The notes under the pieces are model-generated. The model was not told the origin of the DNA. It saw only the letters and a program-made list of their open reading frames with translations, and searched no databases. From assembly GCA_031385445.1 (NCBI GenBank), contig JANNBM010000029.1, positions 1 through 64,000 on the forward strand: a stretch of DNA of 64,000 nucleotides, written 5' to 3'. Source of the stretch: CAIYZT01 sp031385445 (GTDB lineage Bacteria; Pseudomonadota; Alphaproteobacteria; Rhodobacterales; Rhodobacteraceae). Position numbers and translations under genes: made by a program. Below are positions 15,671 through 24,557 of this stretch, piece after piece; position 1 is the first letter of the stretch, and every line of letters starts with the position of its first letter.

Positions 15671-17314
15671 TTACATCATCCCGTCCATGCCGCCCATTCC
15701 GCCCATGCCGCCGCCGCCGCCCGCTGCCTTGTCGGCAGGACGATCGGCGATCATGGCTTCGGTGGTGATCAAAAGCGAGGCAACCGAAGCTGCGTCCTCC
15801 AGAGCGATCCGCACAACCTTGGCCGGGTCGATGACGCCAAACTTGAACATGTCGCCATATTCTTCGGTCTGGGCGTTAAAGCCAAAGGTCTTGTCCTTGG
15901 ATTCGCGAATTTTGCCCGCAACCACAGCCCCGTCAACACCCGCGTTCTGGGCGATCTGGCGCAGCGGTGCCTCCAAAGCACGGCGAACGATGGCAATGCC
16001 GGCGTTCTGGTCAGAGTTTGCACCGACAAGGCCGTCAAGCGCAGAAGCCGCCTGCATAAGGGCCACGCCGCCGCCAACCACGATGCCTTCTTGAACGGCC
16101 GCGCGGGTTGCGTTCAGCGCGTCGTCAACGCGGTCCTTGCGCTCTTTCACTTCGATCTCGGTCATGCCGCCGACTTTGATCACCGCAACACCGCCAGCCA
16201 GTTTGGCCACGCGCTCTTGCAGTTTCTCTTTGTCGTAATCCGACGTGGTGTCTTCGATCTGCTGACGGATCTGCGCCACACGGGCTTCGATTTCAGCTTT
16301 GACGCCATGGCCATCAATGATCGTGGTGTTGTCTTTGGTGATCGAGATTTTCTTGGCGGTGCCCAGCATGTCCAGCGTGACATTTTCCAACTTCATGCCC
16401 AGATCGTCGGAAATGACCTGACCGCCGGTCAACACAGCGATGTCTTGCAGCATCGCTTTGCGGCGATCGCCAAAACCCGGAGCCTTGACCGCAGCAATCT
16501 TCAGACCGCCGCGCAGTTTGTTGACGACGAGCGTGGCCAAAGCCTCGCCTTCGACGTCTTCGGAGATGATCAGAAGCGGCTTTTGCGACTGAATCACGGC
16601 CTCCAGCAGGGGAACCAACGGCTGAAGCGAGCCGAGTTTCTTTTCGTGCAGAAGCACAAGGCAGTCTTCCAGATCGGCAACCATCTTGTCGGGGTTGGTC
16701 ACGAAATAGGGCGACAGGAAGCCGCGGTCGAACTGCATGCCTTCGACGACAGTGGTTTCCGTCTCAAGGCCCTTGTTCTCTTCGACGGTGATCACACCCT
16801 CGTTGCCGACTTTCTGCATCGCTTCAGCGATCTGGCGGCCGATTTCGACTTCGCCGTTGGCCGAGATGGTGCCAACCTGCGCAACTTCGGCGGTGTCCTT
16901 GACGGGACGGGCCGCTGCCTTGATCGCCGCGACGACTTTGCTGGTGGCCAGGTCGATGCCGCGCTTCAGGTCCATCGGGTTCATGCCGGCAGCGACGGAT
17001 TTCATGCCGTCCTTGATGATCGCCTGGGCCAGAACGGTGGCGGTGGTGGTGCCGTCGCCAGCCTCGTCATTGGTGCGGGAAGCCACTTCCTTCACCATCT
17101 GCGCGCCCATGTTTTCGAACTTGTCCGCCAGTTCGATTTCCTTGGCAACCGTCACACCGTCTTTGGTGATGCGCGGCGCGCCAAAGGATTTGTCGATGAC
17201 CACGTTGCGGCCTTTGGGGCCGAGCGTGACTTTGACAGCATCAGCGAGGATGTTCACGCCGCGCAGCATGCGGTCGCGGGCATCGGTATCAAAACGTACG
17301 TCTTTCGCACCCAT
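15671..17314 (-). CDS. groEL: Chaperonin GroEL (60 kDa)
   Basis: A 547-residue ATP-dependent chaperonin subunit. The nucleotide site VTLGPKGRNVV is at about residues 29-39 and the catalytic loop GDGTTTATVLAQ at about 86-97. The tail is the usual GGM repeat (GGMGGMGGMDGMM). TAGGAG precedes the ATG. It follows groES by 75 bases in the standard groESL operon under a CIRCE operator and ends at a strong terminator. Confidence 0.98.
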   Translation of the reverse strand: MGAKDVRFDTDARDRMLRGVNILADAVKVTLGPKGRNVVIDKSFGAPRITKDGVTVAKEIELADKFENMGAQMVKEVASRTNDEAGDGTTTATVLAQAIIKDGMKSVAAGMNPMDLKRGIDLATSKVVAAIKAAARPVKDTAEVAQVGTISANGEVEIGRQIAEAMQKVGNEGVITVEENKGLETETTVVEGMQFDRGFLSPYFVTNPDKMVADLEDCLVLLHEKKLGSLQPLVPLLEAVIQSQKPLLIISEDVEGEALATLVVNKLRGGLKIAAVKAPGFGDRRKAMLQDIAVLTGGQVISDDLGMKLENVTLDMLGTAKKISITKDNTTIIDGHGVKAEIEARVAQIRQQIEDTTSDYDKEKLQERVAKLAGGVAVIKVGGMTEIEVKERKDRVDDALNATRAAVQEGIVVGGGVALMQAASALDGLVGANSDQNAGIAIVRRALEAPLRQIAQNAGVDGAVVAGKIRESKDKTFGFNAQTEEYGDMFKFGVIDPAKVVRIALEDAASVASLLITTEAMIADRPADKAAGGGGGMGGMGGMDGMM

Positions 17315-17389
17315 AGTGCAGACTCCTATCTAAGATGTTGAAAAGAAAACGATTCCGCTCGGCAGGGTTACACCCCACCGGCCGGTGCC

Positions 17390-17677
17390 TTAGGAAATGA
17401 TCCCGAGGATATCGCTTTCTTTCATGATCAGCAGATCTTCGCCGTCGAGTTTAACCTCGGTGCCCGACCATTTGCCGAACAGGATCTTGTCGCCAGCTTT
17501 GACGGACGGAGCGATCAGCTCGCCCGAATCCTTGCGCGCGCCCGGACCGGCCGAAACGACCATACCCTCGGCGGGCTTTTCCTTGGCGGTGTCGGGGATG
17601 ATCAGCCCGCCTTTGGTTTTGTCTTCGCCTTCGATACGGCGGACCAATACGCGGTCATGAAGCGGTGTGAATGCCAT
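17390..17677 (-). CDS. groES: Co-chaperonin GroES (10 kDa)
   Basis: A 95-residue GroES. It starts MAFTPLHDRVLVRRIEGE, has the mobile-loop region KTKGGLIIPDTAKEKP near residues 21-36 and the family ending DLLIMKESDILGII. AAGGGAG precedes the ATG. It is the first gene of groESL, 37 bases downstream of the CIRCE element. Confidence 0.98.
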   Translation of the reverse strand: MAFTPLHDRVLVRRIEGEDKTKGGLIIPDTAKEKPAEGMVVSAGPGARKDSGELIAPSVKAGDKILFGKWSGTEVKLDGEDLLIMKESDILGIIS

Positions 17678-17714
17678 CTGGGGTTACTCCCTTGAGTTTC
17701 CAGGTTGATTGGGA

Positions 17715-17741
17715 TTAGCACTCAACACAACTGAGTGCTAA
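17715..17741 (-). promoter_or_regulatory. CIRCE operator (HrcA binding site)
   Basis: TTAGCACTC (17715-17723), nine bases, then GAGTGCTAA (17733-17741): a perfect match to the CIRCE consensus. It lies just ahead of groES, so groESL is expected to be repressed by HrcA and released on heat shock. hrcA itself is not in the window. Confidence 0.97.
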
Positions 17742-17835
17742 CGACGCCTCAGATAGGGGTTGGCCCTGCGCGAGTCAACACTGGCGATGGTAAAATCCGG
17801 CGTTTAACCAAGTCTTGTTCAGGCAAGCCGGACGA

Positions 17836-18270
17836 TCAGTGCCCGGGCGATCCGGATTTGCCTTTACGGCGCAGATGATAGGTCAAGGCCGCGCTGACCA
17901 AAAGCGCGAGCTTTTCCAGCGGCGGGGTGCTGGACGCCGAAAAATGCACGGCGCGGGTGCCTTCGTAATTGAAATCACTGGGGAAAATGCTTTGGAAATC
18001 CGGCAGGATGGTGGTCTGGCAATGAACATAGATCGCAAAGCCGTCCGTCGTGGCCCCCAGACGCAGGGTTGATCCGGATTTGGTCTGGGGCGTCAGATAG
18101 GCTGGCTGGCCCCATTTCAAAGTTTCCTGCACGGTCCCGACACCCGGCGTCTGCGCGGCTACGGAAAAAATCAAACCCCGCAGGGCGAGAAGGCCGCGCT
18201 GCGCCGGTTGCGGCACGTCAGCAAACCGCGCGGCAACATCGGGGCTGGCAAAGGGGGGCGTGATTGTCAT
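17836..18270 (-). CDS. DUF1801 (YdhG-like) family protein
   Basis: A 144-residue protein with the DUF1801 pattern: a helical N-terminus, the core ETLKWGQPAYLTP near residues 49-61, then LRLGATTDGFAIYVHC and a C-terminal helix rich in basic residues. Family function is unknown. Two ATGs compete. AAGGAG directly abuts the one at 18276 but is six bases from the one at 18270, so 18270 is chosen. Confidence 0.82.
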   Translation of the reverse strand: MTITPPFASPDVAARFADVPQPAQRGLLALRGLIFSVAAQTPGVGTVQETLKWGQPAYLTPQTKSGSTLRLGATTDGFAIYVHCQTTILPDFQSIFPSDFNYEGTRAVHFSASSTPPLEKLALLVSAALTYHLRRKGKSGSPGH

Positions 18271-18816
18271 GCGCATCTCCTTCGTTTCCGCCCAAACCCC
18301 ACAAGGCGCGGCTTGCCCAACGCCGGTTGACAGGCGTTTGCCCTTGGAAAACCTTCGAACAAAAGAGGAACTTATGCAATCAGGATCTGCTTTTGGGGCT
18401 GGTCGTTTTTCCTTCCATCCGTGGTCTGCGCCCGGCCGCAGGCAATATCGTGGCTGAGGTTAAAGCCCACGGCGCCTGTGTTGCCCTGCCCTGCCCGGTC
18501 CGAACGGCGTGCGCCCGGTTGTGGATCATGAAGCCGGTTCTGCCCTGTGCCAAGGCAAAGCTGACAGGCGGGCCAGACCTCGCCGATTGGTTGGCCAGAA
18601 CACGCGATACAGCGCTGGATTTGCAGCGCTTTGATGGGCTTGGCCAGCATTTCCTTGGCCAGAGCCTGCCCGATTACAGCGCATCGGCGGTGCCGCATTG
18701 TTTGGACAACGCGATCGCTTTTTTGAACCCGCATCATCGTCAAGGCCACCGATTGCGCCTTGGCCGGGTGCGCGCCCTGTGGCACGGTGAGGGGGCCGTT
18801 TTTTCGAGAGTTCTGA
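18271..18816. other. 546-base stretch with no assignable gene
   Basis: Open frames exist on both strands: plus from 18264 through the start of the TraB gene, minus ending at 18372. Neither gives a product I recognise. The minus frame contains a CIACSGQ...CQLCLG pair of CxxC motifs at about 18570-18620, which could be a remnant zinc ribbon. I see no riboswitch, tRNA or terminator. Treat as unassigned; a decayed gene is one possibility. Confidence 0.4.
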
Positions 18817-19809
18817 ATGCACCGAATTGCCCTTCTTGCCTTGGCCATGCTTTCCCCCTTTGCCGCAAACGCGCAATGCGCCGGGCAGGATCTGATCGCG
18901 GCGCTGCCAGCGGCCGAGATCGCGACCCTGCGTGCGGCGGCGGATGCGGTGCCTTTCGCGGTGGGGAATTTCTGGCGGGCCCGCAAGGACGGCGAAGAGG
19001 TGACTCTGATTGGCACGCTGCATTTGGACGATCCGCGCTTTGACGGGCTGGTGGCGCAGCTTTCGCCCTTTGTGACGCAGGCCGATCTGCTGCTGGTCGA
19101 GGCGGGCCCGGCCGAGCAAGCCGCGCTGAAATCGGCCATGGCCAAAGACCCCTCGCTGTTGGTCAACACCGCCGGGCCGACCCTGCCCGAACTTCTGCCA
19201 GATGACGACTGGCAAGCCCTGTCAGCGGCCATGACGGCGCGGGGCGTGCCGGGATTTATGGCGGCAAAGTTCAAGCCTTGGTATGTGTCAATGCTGCTGT
19301 CCCTGCCGCCCTGCGCGATGGCGGGCGGCCCGCCGAACGGGCTTGATCAGCGACTGATCGCGGCGGCAGCGGCCGATGGGATCGCGGTTAAAGGGCTTGA
19401 ACCCTTTGATACCGCGTTCAAAGTTCTGCAATTCGGCACGCTGGACCAGCAGATCGCGATGCTGAAAAGCGCGCTGTCTGCCGAGCCGATGGCAGACGAT
19501 ATGACGGCCACGCTGATCGGCAGTTATTTCGCTCAGGATGCCCGGATGAGTTGGGAGTTTACCAAGGGTTTCGCAAAATCCCTGCCCGGATACGATCCGG
19601 CGGAGGCCGAATTTGAGTTTTCGCTGATGGAAGACCAGTTGATGACCGCCCGGAATGAGGCGTGGATTCCGGTGATAGAGGCCGCGCTTGCCGCGCAGGA
19701 CGGGCCGGTCGTGGTGGCCTTTGGCGCGCTGCATCTGGCTGGGGACAGGGGCGTTTTGAACCTGCTCGCGGAACGCGGCTTTGTGGTAGAGCGGATCGAT
19801 CTGCCATGA
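18817..19809 (+). CDS. TraB/GumN family protein
   Basis: A 330-residue protein with a signal peptide (residues 1-19, ending FAANAQ), so probably periplasmic. The TraB/GumN (TIKI-like) fold is shown by GTLHLDD near residues 66-72, the LLVEAGP strand, and the C-terminal FGALHLAGDRGVL. The conserved GxLH pair is thought to form a metal-dependent peptidase site in TIKI proteins; activity here is unproven. The stop overlaps the next start (ATGA). Confidence 0.85.
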   Translation: MHRIALLALAMLSPFAANAQCAGQDLIAALPAAEIATLRAAADAVPFAVGNFWRARKDGEEVTLIGTLHLDDPRFDGLVAQLSPFVTQADLLLVEAGPAEQAALKSAMAKDPSLLVNTAGPTLPELLPDDDWQALSAAMTARGVPGFMAAKFKPWYVSMLLSLPPCAMAGGPPNGLDQRLIAAAAADGIAVKGLEPFDTAFKVLQFGTLDQQIAMLKSALSAEPMADDMTATLIGSYFAQDARMSWEFTKGFAKSLPGYDPAEAEFEFSLMEDQLMTARNEAWIPVIEAALAAQDGPVVVAFGALHLAGDRGVLNLLAERGFVVERIDLP

Positions 19810-20552
19810 CCCTGAAAGTTCACCGCCTGACCGGCATGACAGTTCTGGACTTTGGCCTGTTCGATGTTGGCCCCGGCAAGCGGACCATCGGCATTCCGGG
19901 CTTTTTGCTGCAAACCGACAAGGGCGCGCGGGTGTTGGTGGATACCGGGTTTGACCCGCTTTATGCCGTTGATTACGCGGCCGCCGAGGCGCGGGACGGG
20001 CTTGCCCGTTTTGGCCGGCTGGTCGGCTTCAACGCGGTGCAAACCCTTCCTGGGCAACTCGCCCTGCTGGGGCTGACCCCCGCCGATATCGACGCCGCAA
20101 TCCTGACGCACGGCCATATCGACCATGTCGGCGGCCTGCCCTTGCTGCGCTGCCCGCTTTTTCTGACCCGCGCCGAGCGCTCTGATCCCCGCCCGATTTA
20201 TTTCGGCGGCCAAAGTCCGTTTGGCTGGCCCGACCTGCCCTATGTGCAGATCGAGGGCGAAACCGAGATCGCGCAAGGCATCAGGCTTTTGCCCACGCCC
20301 GGCCATACGCCGGGCCATCTGTCGCTTTTGTTGCACCTTCCGGGTGGGCCGCCCCTGATCCTCGCCGCCGACGCGATCAACCGGATTTCCGAACCGGACG
20401 AGGGGTTTGCGGATGCGATGGACCCGCCTGCGGCCGCCGTTTCGGCGGCGCGGTTGATGCAGATCGCACGGCGCGAAGGCGCGGACATCCTTTACGGCCA
20501 CGAGCCGAGCCAATGGCACCTGTGGCCCAAGGCACCTTTGCCATGGCGGTGA
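19806..20552 (+). CDS. Metallo-beta-lactamase fold hydrolase (AHL-lactonase-like)
   Basis: A 248-residue MBL-fold hydrolase. The zinc motif HGHIDH is at residues 102-107, with PTPGHTPGH near 163-171 and an Asp in LAADAIN supplying the remaining ligands. The layout (VDTGFDP, ILTHGHIDHVGG) is that of the N-acyl homoserine lactonase group, but many relatives act on other esters or lactones, so quorum quenching is only a possibility. It is coupled to the TraB gene upstream and overlaps the EamA gene downstream. Confidence 0.82.
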   Translation: MTLKVHRLTGMTVLDFGLFDVGPGKRTIGIPGFLLQTDKGARVLVDTGFDPLYAVDYAAAEARDGLARFGRLVGFNAVQTLPGQLALLGLTPADIDAAILTHGHIDHVGGLPLLRCPLFLTRAERSDPRPIYFGGQSPFGWPDLPYVQIEGETEIAQGIRLLPTPGHTPGHLSLLLHLPGGPPLILAADAINRISEPDEGFADAMDPPAAAVSAARLMQIARREGADILYGHEPSQWHLWPKAPLPWR

Positions 20553-21415
20553 TGGAGCCGCACCGCAAAGGGGTTTTGCTGCTGATCGGCGCAACGCTGG
20601 CATGGAGTTCGGCCGGCCTTTTCGCCCGCGCCATCGAGGGGGACGTGCCCACGATGACCCTGTGGCGCGCGCCGTTCGGGGCGCTTGGGCTTTTGGCGCT
20701 GATCTTGTGGATGCAGGGCCGCGACGGCCTGCGCGATTTTACCCGGCTGGGCTGGACCGGGGCCGGATACACCATCGCCTCGGGGTTGGGGATGATCTTT
20801 TTCATGGCCGCGCTCAAGGGCACGACGATTGCGCATGTGTCGATCATCTATGCCACGCTGCCCTTTGTGGCGGGGGCGATTGGCTTGGCGGCTGTGGGCG
20901 AGCGTCCGGTGGGATCGGCGGTTCTGGCGGCGCTTTTGGCGCTGGCGGGGTCGGCGGTTATGGTGGGGATGGGCGGGGATGGGCGGCTGATCGGCGATCT
21001 GATGGCCTTTGGCATGGTGGTGTCGATGGCGGCGATGATCGTGATCGCGCGGGCCAATCCGGCATTGCCGACGCTGGCGGCGGGCACGCTTTCGGCGGTG
21101 ATCGTGCCGATCCTGTGCCTGCCCTTTGCCAATCTGTCTTGGGTCGGTATCGATCAGATGGTGCTTTTGGCGGGGTTTGGCCTGTCAAATTCGGCCATCG
21201 GCTTTGCGCTGTTCATCATCGGCTCGCGGTTCTTGCCGCCGATTGAAACCGCGCTGATTTCGGCGCTTGAGGTGCCGATGACGCCGTTCTGGGTCTGGCT
21301 TGTGTTCGCCGAAACCCCGACGGGCCCGACACTGATCGGCGGGGGAATGGTGATGGTGGCGGTTATTGGCCATATTCTGGTGCAGGCCGGCAAAGGGCAA
21401 CGTGCTAGCCCCTGA
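20543..21415 (+). CDS. EamA/DMT family transporter
   Basis: A 290-residue membrane protein with two EamA repeats and about ten helices, beginning in helix 1 with GVLLLIGATLAWSSAGLFAR. The C-terminal repeat carries the typical LEVPMTPFWVWLVFAE stretch. Start 20543 (MAVMEP) overlaps the MBL gene by ten bases; the ATG at 20552 is the alternative. Substrate unknown. It ends a three-gene operon, followed by a 117-base GC-rich spacer with an imperfect hairpin at about 21425-21442. Confidence 0.85.
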   Translation: MAVMEPHRKGVLLLIGATLAWSSAGLFARAIEGDVPTMTLWRAPFGALGLLALILWMQGRDGLRDFTRLGWTGAGYTIASGLGMIFFMAALKGTTIAHVSIIYATLPFVAGAIGLAAVGERPVGSAVLAALLALAGSAVMVGMGGDGRLIGDLMAFGMVVSMAAMIVIARANPALPTLAAGTLSAVIVPILCLPFANLSWVGIDQMVLLAGFGLSNSAIGFALFIIGSRFLPPIETALISALEVPMTPFWVWLVFAETPTGPTLIGGGMVMVAVIGHILVQAGKGQRASP

Positions 21416-21532
21416 TCGTGCCCTGCGCGGGCGGTATTGCCGCCATTCGCCCTGCGCGGGGCTTGCCCCCCGTGACAAGCCAGCAAGGCTTCGCTATACG
21501 GCCCCCAAATTCATCTGCAGATAGGGTTCCGC

Positions 21533-22453
21533 ATGTCCACGCTCGTTTTCGGCCACAAATCCCCCGACACTGATGCCACGCTGTCGGCGATCATCTGGGC
21601 CTGGTATCTGACCCATGTGCGCGGCGGCGATGCCGAGCCGCGCCTTTTGGGCGAGCCGAACACGGAGGCCGCCTTTGTGCTGAAGCATTGGGGCTTTGCC
21701 AAACCGCAGATCATCGCAGACGTCGCGGCGGGCCAGAATGTGGTGATCGTGGACACCAACAACCCGGCCGAACTGCCGCCCTCGATCAACGACGCCAATA
21801 TCATGGCGATCATCGACCATCACATGCTGGTGGGCGGGCTGAAAACCAAGACGCCGATCAACGTGGTGATGCGCCCGCTGGCCTGCACCGCGACGGTGAT
21901 GCACGACATCATGGGCGATGATCTGGTAAAGGCTCCGCGCGAGATCAAGGGCGCGATGCTGTCATGCATCCTGTCCGACACGCTGGAATTCCGCAGCCCG
22001 ACGACGACGCCGCACGACCGCGCCGTTGCCGAAAAGCTGGCGGCGGATATCGGGGTTTCGATCCCGGATCTGGCGGGCAAGATGTTCGAAGCCAAGTCCG
22101 ATGTTTCGGCGTTTTCTGACGCGGAACTGCTGCGGATGGACAGCAAGGAATACAGCGTTGCGGGCAAAGAGCTGCGGGTTTCGGTGCTGGAAACCACGGC
22201 GCCGAAAATCGTGCTGGACCGCAAGGCCAGCCTGATGGCGTCGATGACGGGGGTGGCAAAAGAGGACGGCGCGGATCAGGTTTTGCTGTTTGTGGTCGAT
22301 ATTCTGCGCGAAGAGGCCACGCTTTTGGTGCCGAATGATCTGGTCAAGCAGATGGCCGAAGCCTCGTTTGGCTGCAAAGTCACTGGCGACACGGTGGTTC
22401 TGCCCGGCATCATGAGCCGCAAAAAGCAGATCATCCCGGCGCTGAAGCTGTAA
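21533..22453 (+). CDS. ppaC: Manganese-dependent (family II) inorganic pyrophosphatase
   Basis: A 306-residue DHH-family pyrophosphatase that hydrolyses PPi to drive biosynthesis. The metal ligands are visible: GHKSPDTDA gives His8, Asp12 and Asp14, with the DHH motif in IIDHHMLVG near residues 90-93. The C-terminal DHHA2 domain ends SRKKQIIPAL, the substrate-binding RKKQ motif. It stands alone with its own terminator. Family II enzymes replace the PpaA-type enzyme in some alphaproteobacteria. Confidence 0.95.
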   Translation: MSTLVFGHKSPDTDATLSAIIWAWYLTHVRGGDAEPRLLGEPNTEAAFVLKHWGFAKPQIIADVAAGQNVVIVDTNNPAELPPSINDANIMAIIDHHMLVGGLKTKTPINVVMRPLACTATVMHDIMGDDLVKAPREIKGAMLSCILSDTLEFRSPTTTPHDRAVAEKLAADIGVSIPDLAGKMFEAKSDVSAFSDAELLRMDSKEYSVAGKELRVSVLETTAPKIVLDRKASLMASMTGVAKEDGADQVLLFVVDILREEATLLVPNDLVKQMAEASFGCKVTGDTVVLPGIMSRKKQIIPALKL

Positions 22454-22482
22454 TCGACAGAAATTTCGGGCAAATCGCCAAA

Positions 22483-22509
22483 GGGCCGTGGGAAACCGTG
22501 GCCTTTTTT
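22483..22509 (+). terminator. Rho-independent terminator of ppaC
   Basis: GGCCGTGG (22484-22491), a GAAA tetraloop and CCGTGGCC (22496-22503) form an 8-bp stem with two G-U pairs, followed directly by TTTTTT (22504-22509). It lies 30 bases after the ppaC stop. Confidence 0.88.
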
Positions 22510-22535
22510 GCCAGCTGAGGCGCAAAGGAGCCGAC

Positions 22536-23426
22536 ATGACCCAGATCATCGCCACTCTTGCCAGCCTGAACGGACGCCATGATGTGGTGTTCTGCGATCT
22601 TTGGGGGTGCCTGCACAACGGCGTGACCCCGTTTCCCGCCGCCGTTGCCGCGCTGCAAGCCTACCGCGCTGCGGGCGGCAAGGTGGTGCTGCTGACGAAC
22701 GCGCCGCGCCCAAAATCCTCGGTCGCGGCGCAGTTGACGCGGATGGGCGTGCCTGTGGATGCCTGGGACGAGATTGTGACCTCGGGCGATGCGGCGCAGT
22801 TTGCCATGCTGTCGGGCGCGGTCGGGCGCAAGCTCGCCTTTATCGGCGCAGACAAGGACTTGGCCTTTTTCACAGATTTCGCGGATGATCTGGCCGCCTT
22901 TGCGGCGGGCCAGCCCAAAATCGAGATTGTGCCGTTGCGCGAGGCGGAGGGGATCATCTGCACCGGGCTGCGCGATGATGTTACCGAGACGCCGGACGAT
23001 TACCGCGCCGAACTTTTGCTCGGCAAAACGCTCGGATTGCCAATGCTTTGCGCCAATCCCGATATCATCGTCGATTACGGTGACAAGCGGCTGTACTGCG
23101 CAGGGGCTTTGGCGGCGGATTATGAAAAGATGGGCGGCACGGCGCTGTATTTCGGCAAGCCGCATCCGCCGATCTATGATCTGGCGCGGCGGCGGCTGGG
23201 CGCTTTGGGGTTGAACGACGATGCGCAAATCCTGTGTATCGGGGACGGTATTGCGACGGATGTGCAGGGCGGTATGGCCGAAGGGCTGGACACGTTGTTC
23301 GTGACCGGCGGGATTGCGGCCGATCAGTTTGGACCGGACCCGCAAGCGCCCGACGCCGCTTTGTTGAACGATTGGCTGGACGAAAAGATGATCTCGGCCA
23401 CCTATGCCATCGGGCATCTGCGCTGA
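22536..23426 (+). CDS. HAD-superfamily class IIA hydrolase (TIGR01459-type)
   Basis: A 296-residue HAD phosphatase-like protein. The nucleophile motif I is VVFCDLWGCLHNG (Asp21) and motif II is VVLLTNAPRP. The C-terminal motif is ILCIGDGIATDVQGG. The DLWG-x-LH form is that of the NagD-related TIGR01459 group found in alphaproteobacteria, whose substrate is unknown. AAAGGAG precedes the ATG at 22536. It sits between ppaC and ribF; a role in flavin mononucleotide dephosphorylation has no direct support. Confidence 0.87.
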   Translation: MTQIIATLASLNGRHDVVFCDLWGCLHNGVTPFPAAVAALQAYRAAGGKVVLLTNAPRPKSSVAAQLTRMGVPVDAWDEIVTSGDAAQFAMLSGAVGRKLAFIGADKDLAFFTDFADDLAAFAAGQPKIEIVPLREAEGIICTGLRDDVTETPDDYRAELLLGKTLGLPMLCANPDIIVDYGDKRLYCAGALAADYEKMGGTALYFGKPHPPIYDLARRRLGALGLNDDAQILCIGDGIATDVQGGMAEGLDTLFVTGGIAADQFGPDPQAPDAALLNDWLDEKMISATYAIGHLR

Positions 23427-23533
23427 TTAACCCCGCCGCGATTGCCCGCGCAGCCCTTGAAACCGCGCGGCCCTTGGGCAATACCGGAGGAGGGCATGAG
23501 ATGGCGAGCCGGGCAGCGGCCCAAAGAGGTTTG

Positions 23534-24457
23534 ATGCGGATTTACAAGGATTGGAATTGGGTCGACCCGGAGGCGCGCGGCGCGTCGGTGGCCATGGGCA
23601 ATTTCGACGGCATCCATATCGGTCATCAAAAGGTGATCGATATTGCCCGTGCGCGCGGGCCCTTGGGCCTGATCACGTTTGAACCGCATCCGCGTGAGGT
23701 TTTCCAACGGGGCGCGCCGCCGTTTCGTTTGATGAACGCCGAGGCGCGGGCGAACCGGCTGGCCAAGATGGGCGTGCAGACGCTGTTCGAGCTGCCGTTC
23801 AACAAACGGCTCGCGGGGATGGACCCCGAGGCATTTGCCGCGACGGTTCTGACGGCGGGCCTTGGGGTGTCGCATGTCGTTGTCGGGGCGGATTTCTGCT
23901 TTGGCAAAGGGCGGGTTGGGACGGCGGCGGATTTGCAGCGGCTGGGCGAAGCGCATGGTTTTGCGGTGACCATCGCGGATCTGGTGATGGACGGGGCGCG
24001 CGAGGTGTCATCGACTGCGATCCGCCAAGCGCTGGCGGCGGGCGATCCGCGCGGCGCGGCGGCGATGCTGGGCCATTTGCACCGCATCGAGGGCGAGGTT
24101 ATCCACGGCGAAAAGCGCGGGCGCGAGCTGGGCTATCCGACGGCGAACATGTCGGTGGCGGGGCTGCATTTGCCGAAGTTCGGGGTTTATGCGGTCAAGC
24201 TCGATGTGCTGAGCGGGCCGCATGCGGGGGGGTATCACGGCGCGGCAAGCCTTGGCGTGCGCCCACAATTCGGCGGCGAAGTGCCGAACCTGGAAACCTT
24301 TATCTTCGATTTCAAAGGCGATCTTTACGGCCATCATGTGTCGGTGGCGCTGGTGGACTATCTGCGGCCCGAGATGAAGTTTGACGGGTTGCAAGGGCTT
24401 TTGGACCAGATGGCGGCCGATTGCGCCCGCGCGAGAACGATCTTGTCGCAGGCATAA
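23534..24457 (+). CDS. ribF: Bifunctional riboflavin kinase / FAD synthetase
   Basis: A 307-residue enzyme making FMN and then FAD. The N-terminal nucleotidyltransferase has GNFDGIHIGH at residues 22-31 and the SSTAIRQAL motif near 155-163. The C-terminal flavokinase has GYPTANM near 199-205 and LETFIFDFKGDLYG. The ATG at 23534 (MRIYKDW) follows AGAGG and gives the normal length; the frame stays open far upstream through the HAD gene, which was rejected. It is unlinked to the FMN-riboswitch transporter at 12 kb. Confidence 0.95.
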   Translation: MRIYKDWNWVDPEARGASVAMGNFDGIHIGHQKVIDIARARGPLGLITFEPHPREVFQRGAPPFRLMNAEARANRLAKMGVQTLFELPFNKRLAGMDPEAFAATVLTAGLGVSHVVVGADFCFGKGRVGTAADLQRLGEAHGFAVTIADLVMDGAREVSSTAIRQALAAGDPRGAAAMLGHLHRIEGEVIHGEKRGRELGYPTANMSVAGLHLPKFGVYAVKLDVLSGPHAGGYHGAASLGVRPQFGGEVPNLETFIFDFKGDLYGHHVSVALVDYLRPEMKFDGLQGLLDQMAADCARARTILSQA

Positions 24458-24463
24458 GGATAC

Positions 24464-24482
24464 GATTTTCCTGCGAAAAATC
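24464..24482. repeat. Palindromic intergenic motif, copy 2
   Basis: GATTTTCCTGCGAAAAATC differs at one position from the copy at 7315-7333 and likewise begins six bases after a stop codon (ribF). The arms pair over 7-8 bp. Two copies in 64 kb in the same 3' context suggest a dispersed element. Confidence 0.6.
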
Positions 24483-24557
24483 AGGCGCGGCAACATTGTG
24501 CAGGAAAAAATCGCGCCTGCCCTTTCCTTTTGCCGCGCGCCGCCGCAAATTACCGGG

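Noticed and set aside
14957..17341. A 794-codon open frame on the plus strand opposite groEL and the EamA gene
   Set aside because: It is antisense to two certain genes, has a His/Asp/Gln-rich composition typical of shadow frames in GC-rich DNA, and no family motif.
19806..20552. Calling the MBL-fold gene a quorum-quenching lactonase
   Set aside because: The HxHxDH motif and layout fit, but the family is broad and no AHL synthase or LuxR gene is nearby.
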